Origin: JAHIKV01 sp963733145
Lineage (GTDB): Bacteria > Planctomycetota > Planctomycetia > Pirellulales > Thermoguttaceae
Assembly (NCBI GenBank): GCA_963733145.1
Contig: CAVTCJ010000006.1
Coordinates: 62,001-126,000, forward strand
DNA: 64,000 nt
Direction of reading: 5' to 3'
The position numbers and the translations under genes were made by a program. The notes beneath the pieces were generated by a model. That model ran no database searches and had not been told where the DNA came from. It worked only from the letters and a program-made list of their open reading frames with translations. This document shows, in pieces, positions 45,904 through 55,379 of the stretch. Numbering within the stretch: position 1 is the stretch's first letter; each line of letters starts with the position of its first letter.

Positions 45904-46890
45904 ATGAAGGCAGCTTACATCGAACGTTCTGGACCTCCGAAAAACATCATTTTCGGCGATTTGTCCAAGCCAAAGCCGGCCGCGGGCGAGGTCCTCGTCA
46001 AGGTCAAGGCCGTGGCCGTCAACCCGGTCGACACCTACATTCGTGCCGGCAAGTATCCCGGCGATTTGCCTTCGCCGTACATCATCGGCTCCGATCTGGC
46101 CGGCGTGGTCGAAGCGGTTGGGCCGGGTGTTGCAAAACTCGCTAAAGGCGACCGCGTGTGGGGAAGCAATCAAGGTGTGCGGGGACGCCAGGGAACTTTC
46201 GCCGAATTCGCCGCCGTTGACGAACACTGGCTCTATCCAACGCCCGAAGAAGTTTCCGATCAGGACGCCGCCGCCCTGGCCCTGGTGGGAATTACGGCGC
46301 ACCTCGGGCTCTTCCGCGAGGCAAAACTGAAGATGGGCGACGCCGTGTTCATCGGCGGCGGAAGCGGCGGAGTCGGCTCTTGTGCAATCCAGATGGCCCG
46401 CGCCATCGGCGCCCGAGTCATCACCGTCGCCGGCAGCCGGGAGAAAGTGAGCGTCTGCCGCCAACTCGGGGCCAACGTGGCGCTGAACTACAAAACCGCC
46501 AATCTGGAAAAGGCCCTCAAAGAATTCGGACCGATCGACGTCTGGCTGGACACGAAACGCGAGCAGAACATCGAGCGGGCGATCGACCATCTGGCTCCCG
46601 GCGGGCGAATCGTGGTGATGGCGGGGAACGAGTCGAAGCCGAAGTTCCCGCTCCGCCGGTTCTTCGCCAATGACTGCAAGCTGCTGGGCTACGTGATTTT
46701 CAATGCCCCGCCCGAGGAACAACGCAAGTCCGCCGCGGAAATCAATCGCTGGACGGCCAAGGGCCGGCTCCGCCCGTTGATCGATCGCGTGATGCCGCTG
46801 GCCGAGGCCGCCGAGGCCCATCGCCTCCAGGAGGAAAGCACCCTCGGCAAGTCCGGAACTTTGTCGGGCAAGATCGTGCTTACTACGTAA
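45904..46890 (+). CDS. Zinc-independent quinone-oxidoreductase-like alcohol dehydrogenase
   Basis: 328 residues of the medium-chain dehydrogenase/reductase superfamily. The N-terminal GroES-like domain has 'VKVKAVAVNPVDTYIRAGKY' and 'YIIGSDLAGVVEAVGPGV'. The NADPH-binding Rossmann domain has 'GDAVFIGGGSGGVGSCAIQM'. The zinc-ligand cysteines are absent, as in quinone reductases of the QOR/zeta-crystallin group. It is monocistronic on the plus strand. Its substrate is unknown. Confidence 0.9.
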   Translation: MKAAYIERSGPPKNIIFGDLSKPKPAAGEVLVKVKAVAVNPVDTYIRAGKYPGDLPSPYIIGSDLAGVVEAVGPGVAKLAKGDRVWGSNQGVRGRQGTFAEFAAVDEHWLYPTPEEVSDQDAAALALVGITAHLGLFREAKLKMGDAVFIGGGSGGVGSCAIQMARAIGARVITVAGSREKVSVCRQLGANVALNYKTANLEKALKEFGPIDVWLDTKREQNIERAIDHLAPGGRIVVMAGNESKPKFPLRRFFANDCKLLGYVIFNAPPEEQRKSAAEINRWTAKGRLRPLIDRVMPLAEAAEAHRLQEESTLGKSGTLSGKIVLTT

Positions 46891-46896
46891 TTGCTG

Positions 46897-48399
46897 TCAT
46901 TTTGTGGTGCTCTCCGCCCGCTTCTCAACCTTGCAGCGGATCATCCAATTGCCCTTGTCGAAAGGCTTTGGCTGGTCCCGTTCGGGAACGCCGGTCAGCG
47001 AATATCCGCTCTTTTGACCGTCGTAACTCACGTAGACCCCCTTGGTTTGGTGGGGATCGAAGCCGAAGCAGACGATGAAATCTTTCGGCACCCGCGTCGC
47101 CCGGATGCGGAACGTTTTCCAGACCGGATTGCCGCGGGCGAAGGAAGCGTAGGGGAACTGAAACGTGGCGATCGGCTTGAATTGGGCGTCGCAAATCCAG
47201 ACTTTGAAATCCTCTTTCGGCGGCCGCGGCTCGCCGTAGCGCGATCCGCTGAGGCTCAGCGAAGTGACGTACCACGAATCGCCGTCGACCGAGAATCGCA
47301 CGGCGTGGCCGCTGCCGGCGATGCTCGATTTTCCGGCCATCCGGCCGTCGTCGTGCGAGAGTTCCCGTTTCTCGGCGGCTCCCCGCTTTGGCGCTTTGTC
47401 TTTGGCCGCCGATTGCGCCGCCACGAACTCGCGGTCTTCCCGCGATAGCCGATCCAAGGGAACGGCGACGATTTCGCCGTCGGATTTCTTCAGCAGAACT
47501 TTGCCGTCCTTGACGCCGGCGAACTGCGCCTCGACGCTGAACGCGCCGGTCGAATCGTTCCAGGTCCGCGTCGGCAGCGCTTCGGTGCTTTCCGTATCGG
47601 CGGGCTTCTCCGGTTTGTAAGTGACCACCTTCGGATGCGTCGGCTTCCGGCCGGCGTCGGAAGACACCACCGCGCGGATCATCCATTCGTAGGATTGGTC
47701 GACCTCCTGAAAGCCCTTGTCGGGCAGACCGATGTAAGAGTGGGTTTTGGAATCGGTGTTATCTTTGCCCAAGTAGACCCCCTTGGTCGCCTCGGCGTTG
47801 AACCACAGGGCCACCATGAACTTCTCGGGGACCGCGATGGCCGGGAACTTGAGCGTGTACCACCTCATCGCCCCGCGCTCGATCTTTGAATAGGGAATTT
47901 TCACCTCTTCGAGGACTTTCTGTTTCTCGTCCAGCAGGTAGACGTGAAAATCCTCCTCGGGCGGCTGGGGATGGCCATAGCGCGAAGCATATATTTTTAT
48001 GGCGACGATGGACTTCATTTTCGCCGGCCGCTGGAAAGCCACGGCATGGCCGGAATCGGCGAAGCTCTGCTTCTCGTCGCGCGCGTTGCCCACGTAGCCA
48101 AGTTCGGTTTCTACGCTTGTTTGCGTTTTCAATTCGACTTCGACGCGGGTGATTTCACCCTCGGCGGCCTTGATCGGGCGTCGCTCCTCGACGTAACCCG
48201 CCAATCGCAACACGAGCCGATGATCGCCGGGCCGGATGGAAAACAGCCCGTCCGACTTGCCGAGTTCCTTGCCGTCGAGGATTACGGTTGCCCCGGATGG
48301 AACCGTCTTGACGTACAATTGGGTTTTGGGTTGCGGCGCCGTCTCGACGCCGTCGGGGCCGAATGCCAACATTGCAGCGGCGAAAAGGATGATGTTCAT
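46897..48399 (-). CDS. Exported PEGA/SHD1-domain protein
   Basis: 500 residues from the ATG at 48399, preceded by CAGGAGCG. A signal peptide (NIILFAAAMLAFG) is followed by a PEGA domain ('LYVKTVPSGATVILDGKELG'), a repeated beta domain seen twice ('IKIYASRYGHPQPPEEDFHV' and 'LSLSGSRYGEPRPPKEDFKV') and, between them, an SLA1-homology-1 domain ('RTWNDSTGAFSVEAQFAGVK', 'VPLDRLSREDREFV'), an expansion typical of planctomycetes. It probably acts in protein-protein contacts at the cell surface. It is divergent from the ECF/kinase genes. Confidence 0.8.
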   Translation of the reverse strand: MNIILFAAAMLAFGPDGVETAPQPKTQLYVKTVPSGATVILDGKELGKSDGLFSIRPGDHRLVLRLAGYVEERRPIKAAEGEITRVEVELKTQTSVETELGYVGNARDEKQSFADSGHAVAFQRPAKMKSIVAIKIYASRYGHPQPPEEDFHVYLLDEKQKVLEEVKIPYSKIERGAMRWYTLKFPAIAVPEKFMVALWFNAEATKGVYLGKDNTDSKTHSYIGLPDKGFQEVDQSYEWMIRAVVSSDAGRKPTHPKVVTYKPEKPADTESTEALPTRTWNDSTGAFSVEAQFAGVKDGKVLLKKSDGEIVAVPLDRLSREDREFVAAQSAAKDKAPKRGAAEKRELSHDDGRMAGKSSIAGSGHAVRFSVDGDSWYVTSLSLSGSRYGEPRPPKEDFKVWICDAQFKPIATFQFPYASFARGNPVWKTFRIRATRVPKDFIVCFGFDPHQTKGVYVSYDGQKSGYSLTGVPERDQPKPFDKGNWMIRCKVEKRAESTTK

Positions 48400-48609
48400 G
48401 TTACGCTCCTGTGAAGTGCGGCAAGTGAGGTCGCGGTCGGCGGTCTCCCGCCGCAACGGTCGATCAAGGCGTCATAATAACTATTTGCGCCGGGGTCGGC
48501 AAATCTGTCTCGGATTTCTTGACATTTTGTCGAACACCGATATAAAATGCGGCCTCAAAAGGTGTTGCGCGAACCGGGAAAAGGCCTCAACGGGTGCAAT
48601 CTTGCGCGG

Positions 48610-49287
48610 ATGATTTCCAACACTCACACTAAAACCAGTCTGCTCGAACGATTGTCCGAGGGCGCCGATCCGGCGACCTGGAACGAATTTTTCGCCCGTT
48701 ACTGGCCGTTTGTGTTCACCGTCGCCCGGCAGCACGGCTGCACCGAACATACGGCGGAGGAAGTCGTACAAGACGTAATGTTGGCCATCTTTGAGCGGAG
48801 GGCCGTTTACCTTCACGATCCCCGGCGCGGCCGGTTCCGCGACTGGCTGGGCGGAGTTGCCCGGAACAAGGCGGCTGCGCGGCGGCGCGGGCCGGCTGAA
48901 CGTCTGCGCGCCACCGGCGGCCAGGAAAGCTTCCCCGAGCCGGAAATCGCCGCCGACGCCCGCTGGGACGCGGCATTCGAGCAAGCACTGTTGAAGTACC
49001 TATTGGACAAGGTCCGCCGCGAAGTCAGTCCGCGCACCTATCAGGCTTTCGAGGCGTTTACGCTCGGCGGATGTACCGGCGCGGAGGCTGCCCGCTTGAC
49101 CGGCCTTAGCAGAAACGCCGTATACCAGGCGCGAAAGAACGTGCTGCGGCGCCTCCGCGAACTTGGCGCCGCCGTCGAGCGGCAAGGTCCCCCGGACGAA
49201 TTGATCCGGGCGGCCATCCACTCGCGCCCGGCGTTTCCGTCGAGCGTTCGATTGTCGCCAGGACCGGCGACGGAGGCCGCGTTACAT
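48610..49287 (+). CDS. ECF sigma factor paired with a Ser/Thr kinase
   Basis: It starts at the ATG at 48610 (in-frame ATG also at 48547). Region 2: 'WNEFFARYWPFVFTVARQHG', 'TAEEVVQDVMLAIFERRAVY', then 'GRFRDWLGGVARNKAAARRR'. Region 4: 'GCTGAEAARLTGLSRNAVYQ'. As written the frame stays open to 49647, overlapping the kinase by 360 bp and reading as Arg-rich nonsense. In another frame a TGA overlaps the kinase ATG at 49286-49289, so a shift near 49200-49280 and an end at about 49288 are likely. Confidence 0.8.
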
Positions 49288-50464
49288 GACCGCCTCTCTC
49301 GACGATTCCGCCGTTGCGCCGCGGGTGCCCGATTTCAACCTCGTGCGCCCGATCGGCGCCGGGGGGTTCGGCCAGGTGTGGCTGGCGATCAACCGGACGA
49401 CGGGGCAGCCGCGGGCGGTAAAGATCGTCGCCCGCGCCCGATTCGGCAACCGCGATCCCGCCGGCCGGGAAATCGCCGCCCTCGCTCGGCTGGAATCCAA
49501 CCTCCGTCTCAGCCATCCAAACCTGCTCGCCATCCACCACGTAGGCCAGACCGACGAGCATTTGTTCTACGTGATGGATCTGGCGGACGACCTCGACGGC
49601 CGATCCGATCCGTTAGGTTGCGACTATCGCCCCGCAACCTTGGATAACCGGCTGCAAGCCGGCCCGCTTGACGCCGTCGGGTGTTGGCGCTGTGCCGAGC
49701 AACTGCTGTCCGCATTGGCTTGTCTGCACGCAGCCGGCATGGTGCATCGCGACGTTAAGCCGGCCAACTGTCTGTTTCTGGGAAAAGAACTGAAGCTGGG
49801 GGACTTCGGCCTGTTGACCGACGCCGGACCTGAAGTGTCGCAAATCGGCACGCTCCGCTACATGCCCACGGACGGAAGGATGGATTCGCAGGCTGACGTT
49901 CATGCCGCCGGTTTGGTGATTTACGAAATGCTGACGGGTCTTCCGGCCGAAAGTTTTCCCAGTCTTGGCGCACGCGTGCGGGAAGTGCTGGATGACCCGC
50001 GGCTGGCGCGCCTCAATCGACTTGCGCTCAGGGCCTGCGATCCGGATCGCTCCCGGCGTTACCTCGACGCCCGGCAAATGCTCGACGAACTGAAATCGTT
50101 TGAGGCGTCGCCCGGCAAACAGCGCCGCGGTTGGCGGATATTCCTGGCGGCCGGCATAGCGATGGCCATCGCTTTGGCCGTTTTCCTGGCTTGGCCCGCC
50201 TCGCCGGTCAATGTAAACTTTGTCACCGATCCGTATGAAGCGGTAATTTATCTCGACGGCCGGCTGCTCCGCGCACCCGACGGAAGACCTTACCGCACTC
50301 CCTGCACGATCTATGGACTCTCGGCCCGGCCTCACCACGTACAGTTTCGCTGGGATGCGGATAGCAATCTGCCTTCCTCCATTTTGACTGGAGACGGGGT
50401 GGACGCGGGTACGATCAATTTCCAGAACAACCGTCAAATATCCTTAAAGCAGAATGCGCAATGA
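49286..50464 (+). CDS. Membrane Ser/Thr protein kinase with PEGA tail
   Basis: 392 residues. Kinase motifs: Gly loop 'IGAGGFGQVWLAI', Lys in 'PRAVKIV', catalytic loop 'MVHRDVKPANCLFLG', 'LGDFGLLTD', and 'ADVHAAGLVIYEMLTGLPAE'. A membrane helix (IFLAAGIAMAIALAVFLAWP, about residues 292-311) is followed by a periplasmic PEGA-like domain (VNFVTDPYEAVIYLDGRLL). ECF-kinase pairs of this type are common in planctomycetes; the kinase probably phosphorylates the sigma factor. The two genes appear translationally coupled. Confidence 0.9.
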   Translation: MTASLDDSAVAPRVPDFNLVRPIGAGGFGQVWLAINRTTGQPRAVKIVARARFGNRDPAGREIAALARLESNLRLSHPNLLAIHHVGQTDEHLFYVMDLADDLDGRSDPLGCDYRPATLDNRLQAGPLDAVGCWRCAEQLLSALACLHAAGMVHRDVKPANCLFLGKELKLGDFGLLTDAGPEVSQIGTLRYMPTDGRMDSQADVHAAGLVIYEMLTGLPAESFPSLGARVREVLDDPRLARLNRLALRACDPDRSRRYLDARQMLDELKSFEASPGKQRRGWRIFLAAGIAMAIALAVFLAWPASPVNVNFVTDPYEAVIYLDGRLLRAPDGRPYRTPCTIYGLSARPHHVQFRWDADSNLPSSILTGDGVDAGTINFQNNRQISLKQNAQ

Positions 50465-51096
50465 CATGAATTGCCAACCAGCCCCGCCACAATTCCTCTA
50501 TTTCGATCTCGGCAAAGTGCTGGTCGACTTCAGCCTCGAACGGATGTTGGAGCAGGTGGGCGCCGTGGCCGGCGTCTCCGCCGAACGGGCACATGAGATT
50601 CTTTACGCCGACGGTCTAATGCAGCGGCACGAAACCGGCCGGCTCGACAGCCGCGGACTGTACGAGGCCTTTTGCACGGCCGCGGGCAGCCGTCCCGACT
50701 ACGACGCCCTGCTGCGGGCGACCAACGAAATCTTCACGCTGAATCTGCCCGTGCTGCCGTTGGTCGCCGAACTCGGTCAGACCGGTTATCCGCTGGGGAT
50801 TCTCTCGAACACCTGCGAGACGCACTGGGACTATTGCCACGCCCGGTTTCGGATTGTCGCCGAGGGTTTTTCGGTCTACGCCCTCAGCCATCGCATTGGC
50901 GCAGAAGCCGGACGCGGCCATTTTCCACGCTGCCGCCGAGTTGGCCGGCTACAGGCCCGAGCAGATTTTCTTCGTCGACGACCTCCCCGGGCATATCGCC
51001 GGCGCGCGGGCAGTGGGGTTCGACGCCGTGCAGTTCACCACCGCCGCGGCCCTGGCCCGCGAGTTGCGCCACCGGGGAATCCGGTTCAATTTCTGA
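50454..51096 (+). CDS. HAD-superfamily phosphatase (YihX-like), frameshifted
   Basis: The start is 50454 or the in-frame ATG at 50466, overlapping or abutting the kinase stop. HAD motif I is 'FLYFDLGKVLVDFSLERML'; motif II is 'YPLGILSNTCETHWDY'. A shift near 50900 moves the frame, after which 'QKPDAAIFHAAAELAGY' (motif III) and 'QIFFVDDLPGHIAGARAVGF' (motif IV) are seen, ending RGIRFNF at 51096. It probably dephosphorylates a sugar phosphate or small metabolite. Confidence 0.82.
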
Positions 51097-51137
51097 TACG
51101 GCATCGTTGAGTAATTTTGTTGCGGAGGGCGTGCGTA

Positions 51138-51215
51138 GGGTGGGACAAGCGAAGCGCGGTCCCACCAAAATCATCGCAACTACGTGGTGGGACCGCGATT
51201 CGCTTGTCCCACCCC
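51138..51215. repeat. GTGGGACAAGCGAAGCGCGG inverted repeat (copy 1)
   Basis: The arms GGGTGGGACAAGCGAAGCGC with GGTCCCACC (51138-51166) and the inverse (51186-51215) are about 29 bp and nearly perfect. Other copies lie at 58902-59112 (interrupted) and 61758-61847. Confidence 0.9.
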
Positions 51216-51239
51216 ACTTTCGGCAACAACATTGAGGCA

Positions 51240-51869
51240 TCATTCGTGCTTATGCTCCGGTTTGACCCGCGTCGATTCGTCGCCGAACTCGCGGGTCAAT
51301 CGTTCGCGGAGCATCAGCCGCGCCCGGAGCAAACGGATTTTCACGTTGGAAACGGAGATGTCCAGCGTCTGGGCGGTCTCGTCGATCGAAAGCCCCTCCA
51401 CGTCGCGGAGCAGAAACACCAGGCGGTACTTCTCGTCGAGCTGGTCGAGCGCCGCGGCCAAAAGATGTTGGATTTCACGGCGGCCGGCAATTTGCTCGGG
51501 CGTTTCCCGCCATTGGGCTATATATTCCGGGTGCGGAAGCTGGTCGTAGCCCTCCTCGCGGCGGTCGTCGGCCAGCGGCACCGTTCGCCGGACGGCCCGC
51601 TTCCGCAGCAAGGCCAGGGCGTGATTCGTGGCAATGCGCATCAGCCAAGTGGCGAAGCGGGCCTCCTCGCGAAACTCGGCCAGCTTCTCCACCACGCTCA
51701 AAAAAGTCTGCTGCACCACCTCTTCGGCATCCTGCCGCTGACGGACGATTCGCAAGGCCAGGGAGAAAATTCGCCCTTCATGCCGCCGGACGAGCGCGTC
51801 GAAGGCGTCGAAATCGCCTCCCTTGGCGCTCCGCACCAGTTCCAGGTCCTCGTCGATCGGTCGATTCAT
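51240..51869 (-). CDS. RpoE-like ECF sigma factor
   Basis: 209 residues. Region 2: 'FDALVRRHEGRIFSLALRIV', 'DAEEVVQQTFLSVVEKLAEF' and 'FATWLMRIATNHALALLRKR'. Region 4: 'LDEKYRLVFLLRDVEGLSID' and 'LDISVSNVKIRLLRARLMLR'. The usual downstream zinc-finger anti-sigma gene is missing: its 3' end runs directly into the inverted repeat at 51138-51215. Confidence 0.93.
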   Translation of the reverse strand: MNRPIDEDLELVRSAKGGDFDAFDALVRRHEGRIFSLALRIVRQRQDAEEVVQQTFLSVVEKLAEFREEARFATWLMRIATNHALALLRKRAVRRTVPLADDRREEGYDQLPHPEYIAQWRETPEQIAGRREIQHLLAAALDQLDEKYRLVFLLRDVEGLSIDETAQTLDISVSNVKIRLLRARLMLRERLTREFGDESTRVKPEHKHE

Positions 51870-51971
51870 GGGCTCTCCGTGGGGATCAATGCGGCGATTC
51901 TACCGCGACACCCACGCTCGCGGAAACCCATTGCCCCAGAATTCCCGCGAAAGTCGCCGATTCGCCGAGGT

Positions 51972-52086
51972 TTAGGATGGGCGAATCAATAACTGTCGGA
52001 ATTGGCTGTCATCCTGAGCGTAGCGAAGGATCTGGTCTGGATGCACGGAGATCCTTCGCTGCGCTCAGGATGACAGTTATTGATTC
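51972..52086. mobile_element. MITE-like palindromic element (copy 2)
   Basis: It is the inverted counterpart of copy 1, with perfect 15-bp ends GAATCAATAACTGTC (51983-51997) and GACAGTTATTGATTC (52072-52086). TTAG is present on the left (51972-51975) but not on the right, so this copy may be decayed. It lies in the 492-bp gap 51870-52361, which shows no gene. Confidence 0.65.
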
Positions 52087-52361
52087 CCCGATCATACGCG
52101 ACTTTTCCCGTATCCCCCACTGTTGGAAGGTGTTGCGTGCATCTTCCAAGGCAACTCAAGCGTTACTACTTCTCTAACCGGAGTTTGCGACGCAGGCCGG
52201 ATGTTTTGTGCCACCGTGACGAAAAACGCAATCCTCGAATCTTTCGCACTCCCTGTCGATCTTCTATAATACGTGGTTTACCCTTTATGAGCGGCCCTTG
52301 TTGTATGCCGACGCGGAACAGGTAAAGTGCGGTCACAAGGTAAGAAACAGAGGAGCAGAAG

Positions 52362-55136
52362 GTGAGTATCCGGAACCTGGACAAGATTTTTGAACCCCAT
52401 CGAGTAGCAGTCATCGGCGCCAGCGACGCGCCCACCAGTGTCGGGTACACGGTGCTGAGGAACCTGGTTGGTTCGGGATTTCGCGGCGTGGTCTACCCGG
52501 TCAACCCGAAGCGCGAGGCGGTGCAGGGCATTCAAGCCTACAAGGACATCCCCAGCCTGCCGCACGCACCAGACCTGGCGGTGATTTGCACGCCGGCCCA
52601 TTCCGTGCCCGCGCTGGTCGAGCAATGCGGCGAGGTGGGGACGAAGGGCCTGGTCATCATCTCGGCCGGCTTCCGCGAGATCGGCGCCGAGGGGCGGAAA
52701 CTGGAGCAACTGGTCCTCGAACAACAGCGTAAATACGACGGCATGCGGATTCTCGGCCCCAACTGCCTGGGCATCATCGTGCCGGGCATCAACCTGAACG
52801 CCAGTTTCGCCGCCTCCTCGCCCAGCAAGGGGCACATCGGCTTCATCTCCCAATCCGGCGCGCTCTGCACCTCGGTGCTCGACTGGGCCTTGGACGAAGG
52901 CATCGGCTTCTCCTACTTCGTTTCGGTGGGCAACATGCTCGACGTGAGCATGGGCGACCTGATCGACTACTTCGGCTCGGCCACGGAAACCCGCTCGATC
53001 ATTCTCTACATCGAGTCGATCAGCGAGGCCCGCGAGTTCATGTCGGCGGCCCGGGCCTTCGCCCGCACAAAACCGATCGTGGCCTTCAAGGCCGGCCGCT
53101 TCGCCGAGTCGGCCCAGGCGGCCGCCTCCCACACCGGCGCCATGGCCGGCGTCGACGCGGTGTATGAAGCCGCTTTTCAACGGGCGGGCATCGAACGCAT
53201 CTTCCAGGTCGAGGATATGTTCGACTGTGCCGAGTTGTTGGCCCGCCAGCATACGCCCAAGGGCGCGCGGCTGGCAATCATCACCAACGCCGGCGGGCCG
53301 GGCGTAATGACCACCGACGCCCTGATCGGCCGCGACGGCGAATTGGCCAAGATCAGCGACGAGACGATCACCCAGCTCAACGAGTTCCTCCCGATCTGCT
53401 GGTCGCACGGCAATCCGGTGGACGTGTTGGGCGATGCCCCGCCCGACCGCTTCGCCAAAGCCGTCGAGATCGTGTTGAAGGACAAGAACGTCGACGCGGT
53501 GTTGGTGATTTTGACGCCGCAGGCGATGACCGACCCGACGGCGACGGCACAGGTGCTGGGCAAGGCGGCCGCTCACGCCCACAAGCCCGTGCTGGCGGCC
53601 TGGATGGGCGGCCGCGTGGTGGCCGAGGGCGTGCAAATCCTCAACACCGCCGGCATCCCCACCTACAACACGCCCGAGAAAGCGGTCCGGGCGTTCATGC
53701 ACCTGGTCTCTTACGCCCGAAACCTGGAAATCCTGCACGAGACGCCGAAGGATATCCCGCTCGGATTCACGCTCGACCGCCAGCGGCTCCGCGGCGTGTT
53801 CGACACGATCCTGACCGAGGGGGGCGAGATCCTCTCGGAAAACGTCTCGAAGGCGTTTTTGGAGGCCTACGAAATCCCGGTTACCAAGCCGCAGGCGGCC
53901 CGCTCCGCCGAGGAAGCGGTTGAGGTCGCCCATCGCGTGGGCTATCCGGTGGTGTTGAAGATTCATTCGCCGCATATCACGCACAAGACCGACGTGGGCG
54001 GAGTGATGCTCAACATTTCCAGCGACGACGCCGTTCGCGATGCCTTTGTGCAGATCACCACCCAGGCCAAGGAGAAATGCCCCGGGGCCGAAATTATCGG
54101 CGTGACGGTGCAGAAGATGGTCTCGTTCCCCAACAGCTTCGAGTTGATCATGGGGGCCAAGAAGGACCCGATCTTCGGTTCGGTTATCATGGTGGGCATG
54201 GGCGGCGTGGCGGCCGAGGTCTTCCGCGACCGCGCTTTGGGGCTGCCGCCGTTGAACGAGGCCCTCGCCCGGCGGATGCTCGAATCGCTCAAGTCCTGGC
54301 CGCTGCTGAAGGGCTATCGCGGCAAGCCCGGCGCCAACATCGACCGGCTGATCGAGATCATCATGCGGTTCTCCTACCTCGTGGCCGATTACCCCGAGAT
54401 CAAGGAATTGGACATCAACCCGCTGGTCGTCACGCCCAAGGACGTGCTGGCCCTGGACGCCCGGGTCGTAATCGACCGCGACATGGTGATCCGCAACGTC
54501 CGGCCTTACGCCCACCTGGCCATCCGGCCGTATCCCGAGGAGTTCGTCGTCCAACGGAACCTCAAGGACGGCACGCCGGTCATCCTGCGGCCGATCAAGC
54601 CGGAAGACGAGCCGATGTGGCACGAGCTGCTCGGCAGTTGCTCGACCCAGTCGCTCTGGTTCCGCTTCAGCTACCTCTTCAAGCAGACCACGCACGAGAT
54701 GGCCTCGCGCTACTGTTTCATCGACTACGACCGCGAGATGGGCATCGTGGCCGAGGTCGAGGAGGAAGGGCAGCGGAAGCTGATCGGAATCGGCCGGCTG
54801 GTGGCCGACGCCGACCACGACACCGCCGAGTACGCCATCATCGTCGTGGACCGCTGGCACGGCCACGGCCTGGGCGGCCTGCTGACCGACTATTGCCTCG
54901 AACTGGGCAAGACCTGGGGAGTGAAGCGGATCGTCGGCGAGGTCTCGAAGGACAACAGCCGCATGTTAGCCACCTTCCGCAACCGCGGCTTCGCCTTCAA
55001 CGAAGATCAGGAAGACGTGGTCCTGGTAAGCAAGCCGGTTCTGATAGCACGCAACTGGTCGATGTTTGCCGCCGTCGTCGCCGTTCCGCCGATTGGTCGT
55101 GGCTGGGACCGAGATTCTTCGCTGCGCTCAGAATGA
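52362..55136 (+). CDS. ADP-forming acyl-CoA synthetase fused to GNAT acetyltransferase
   Basis: 924 residues from the GTG at 52362, with GAGG about 9 bp upstream. Domains: CoA-binding ('HRVAVIGASDAPTSVGYTVL'), succinyl-CoA-synthetase-like with the phospho-His in 'QAAASHTGAMAGVDAVYEAA', ATP-grasp ('YPVVLKIHSPHITHKTDVGG'), and C-terminal GNAT ('RWHGHGLGGLLTDYCLELGK'). The fusion resembles PatZ/Pat-type lysine acetyltransferases that control acyl-CoA enzymes; its His and ATP-grasp motifs look intact, so ligase activity is possible. The last residues, RDSSLRSE, are translated repeat core. Confidence 0.93.
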   Translation: MSIRNLDKIFEPHRVAVIGASDAPTSVGYTVLRNLVGSGFRGVVYPVNPKREAVQGIQAYKDIPSLPHAPDLAVICTPAHSVPALVEQCGEVGTKGLVIISAGFREIGAEGRKLEQLVLEQQRKYDGMRILGPNCLGIIVPGINLNASFAASSPSKGHIGFISQSGALCTSVLDWALDEGIGFSYFVSVGNMLDVSMGDLIDYFGSATETRSIILYIESISEAREFMSAARAFARTKPIVAFKAGRFAESAQAAASHTGAMAGVDAVYEAAFQRAGIERIFQVEDMFDCAELLARQHTPKGARLAIITNAGGPGVMTTDALIGRDGELAKISDETITQLNEFLPICWSHGNPVDVLGDAPPDRFAKAVEIVLKDKNVDAVLVILTPQAMTDPTATAQVLGKAAAHAHKPVLAAWMGGRVVAEGVQILNTAGIPTYNTPEKAVRAFMHLVSYARNLEILHETPKDIPLGFTLDRQRLRGVFDTILTEGGEILSENVSKAFLEAYEIPVTKPQAARSAEEAVEVAHRVGYPVVLKIHSPHITHKTDVGGVMLNISSDDAVRDAFVQITTQAKEKCPGAEIIGVTVQKMVSFPNSFELIMGAKKDPIFGSVIMVGMGGVAAEVFRDRALGLPPLNEALARRMLESLKSWPLLKGYRGKPGANIDRLIEIIMRFSYLVADYPEIKELDINPLVVTPKDVLALDARVVIDRDMVIRNVRPYAHLAIRPYPEEFVVQRNLKDGTPVILRPIKPEDEPMWHELLGSCSTQSLWFRFSYLFKQTTHEMASRYCFIDYDREMGIVAEVEEEGQRKLIGIGRLVADADHDTAEYAIIVVDRWHGHGLGGLLTDYCLELGKTWGVKRIVGEVSKDNSRMLATFRNRGFAFNEDQEDVVLVSKPVLIARNWSMFAAVVAVPPIGRGWDRDSSLRSE

Positions 55137-55141
55137 CAGAC
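55107..55141. repeat. Fragment of the mobile-palindrome core at the end of the synthetase gene
   Basis: GAGATTCTTCGCTGCGCTCA followed by GAATGACAG is a half-copy of the core seen in the mobile palindromes. It supplies the last eight codons and the TGA of the 52362-55136 gene. The gap 55142-55379 shows no gene. Confidence 0.7.
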
Positions 55142-55379
55142 GCCCCGTGAACGGTCGCTGACGCGGCAAACCAGGAACGGCCAGTCTTGCCAACCTCGCC
55201 CCGCCGGAACTTTATCTGACCTGTACTAATGTGAATATCAGTTCGTATCTCGGGCCCGTCCTGGCCACCCCCCCGGACAGAGTATTGAAAACAAAGACAA
55301 TTTAGGTATCATCAATTGAAATCGACCGCCGATTACGCGATCCATTGCGAAGTATTCCTAGCCAGGAGTGCGAGGCCTT

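Noticed and set aside
48547..49647. 366-residue sigma factor extending far into the kinase gene
   Set aside because: The last 120 residues are Arg/Pro-rich nonsense overlapping a conserved kinase; a frameshift near the true end is more likely.
52278..54866. 862-codon open frame antisense to the acyl-CoA synthetase
   Set aside because: The sense strand is a clear synthetase/GNAT fusion; the antisense product is low in complexity (HDD, VRD, GVE runs) with no recognisable fold.
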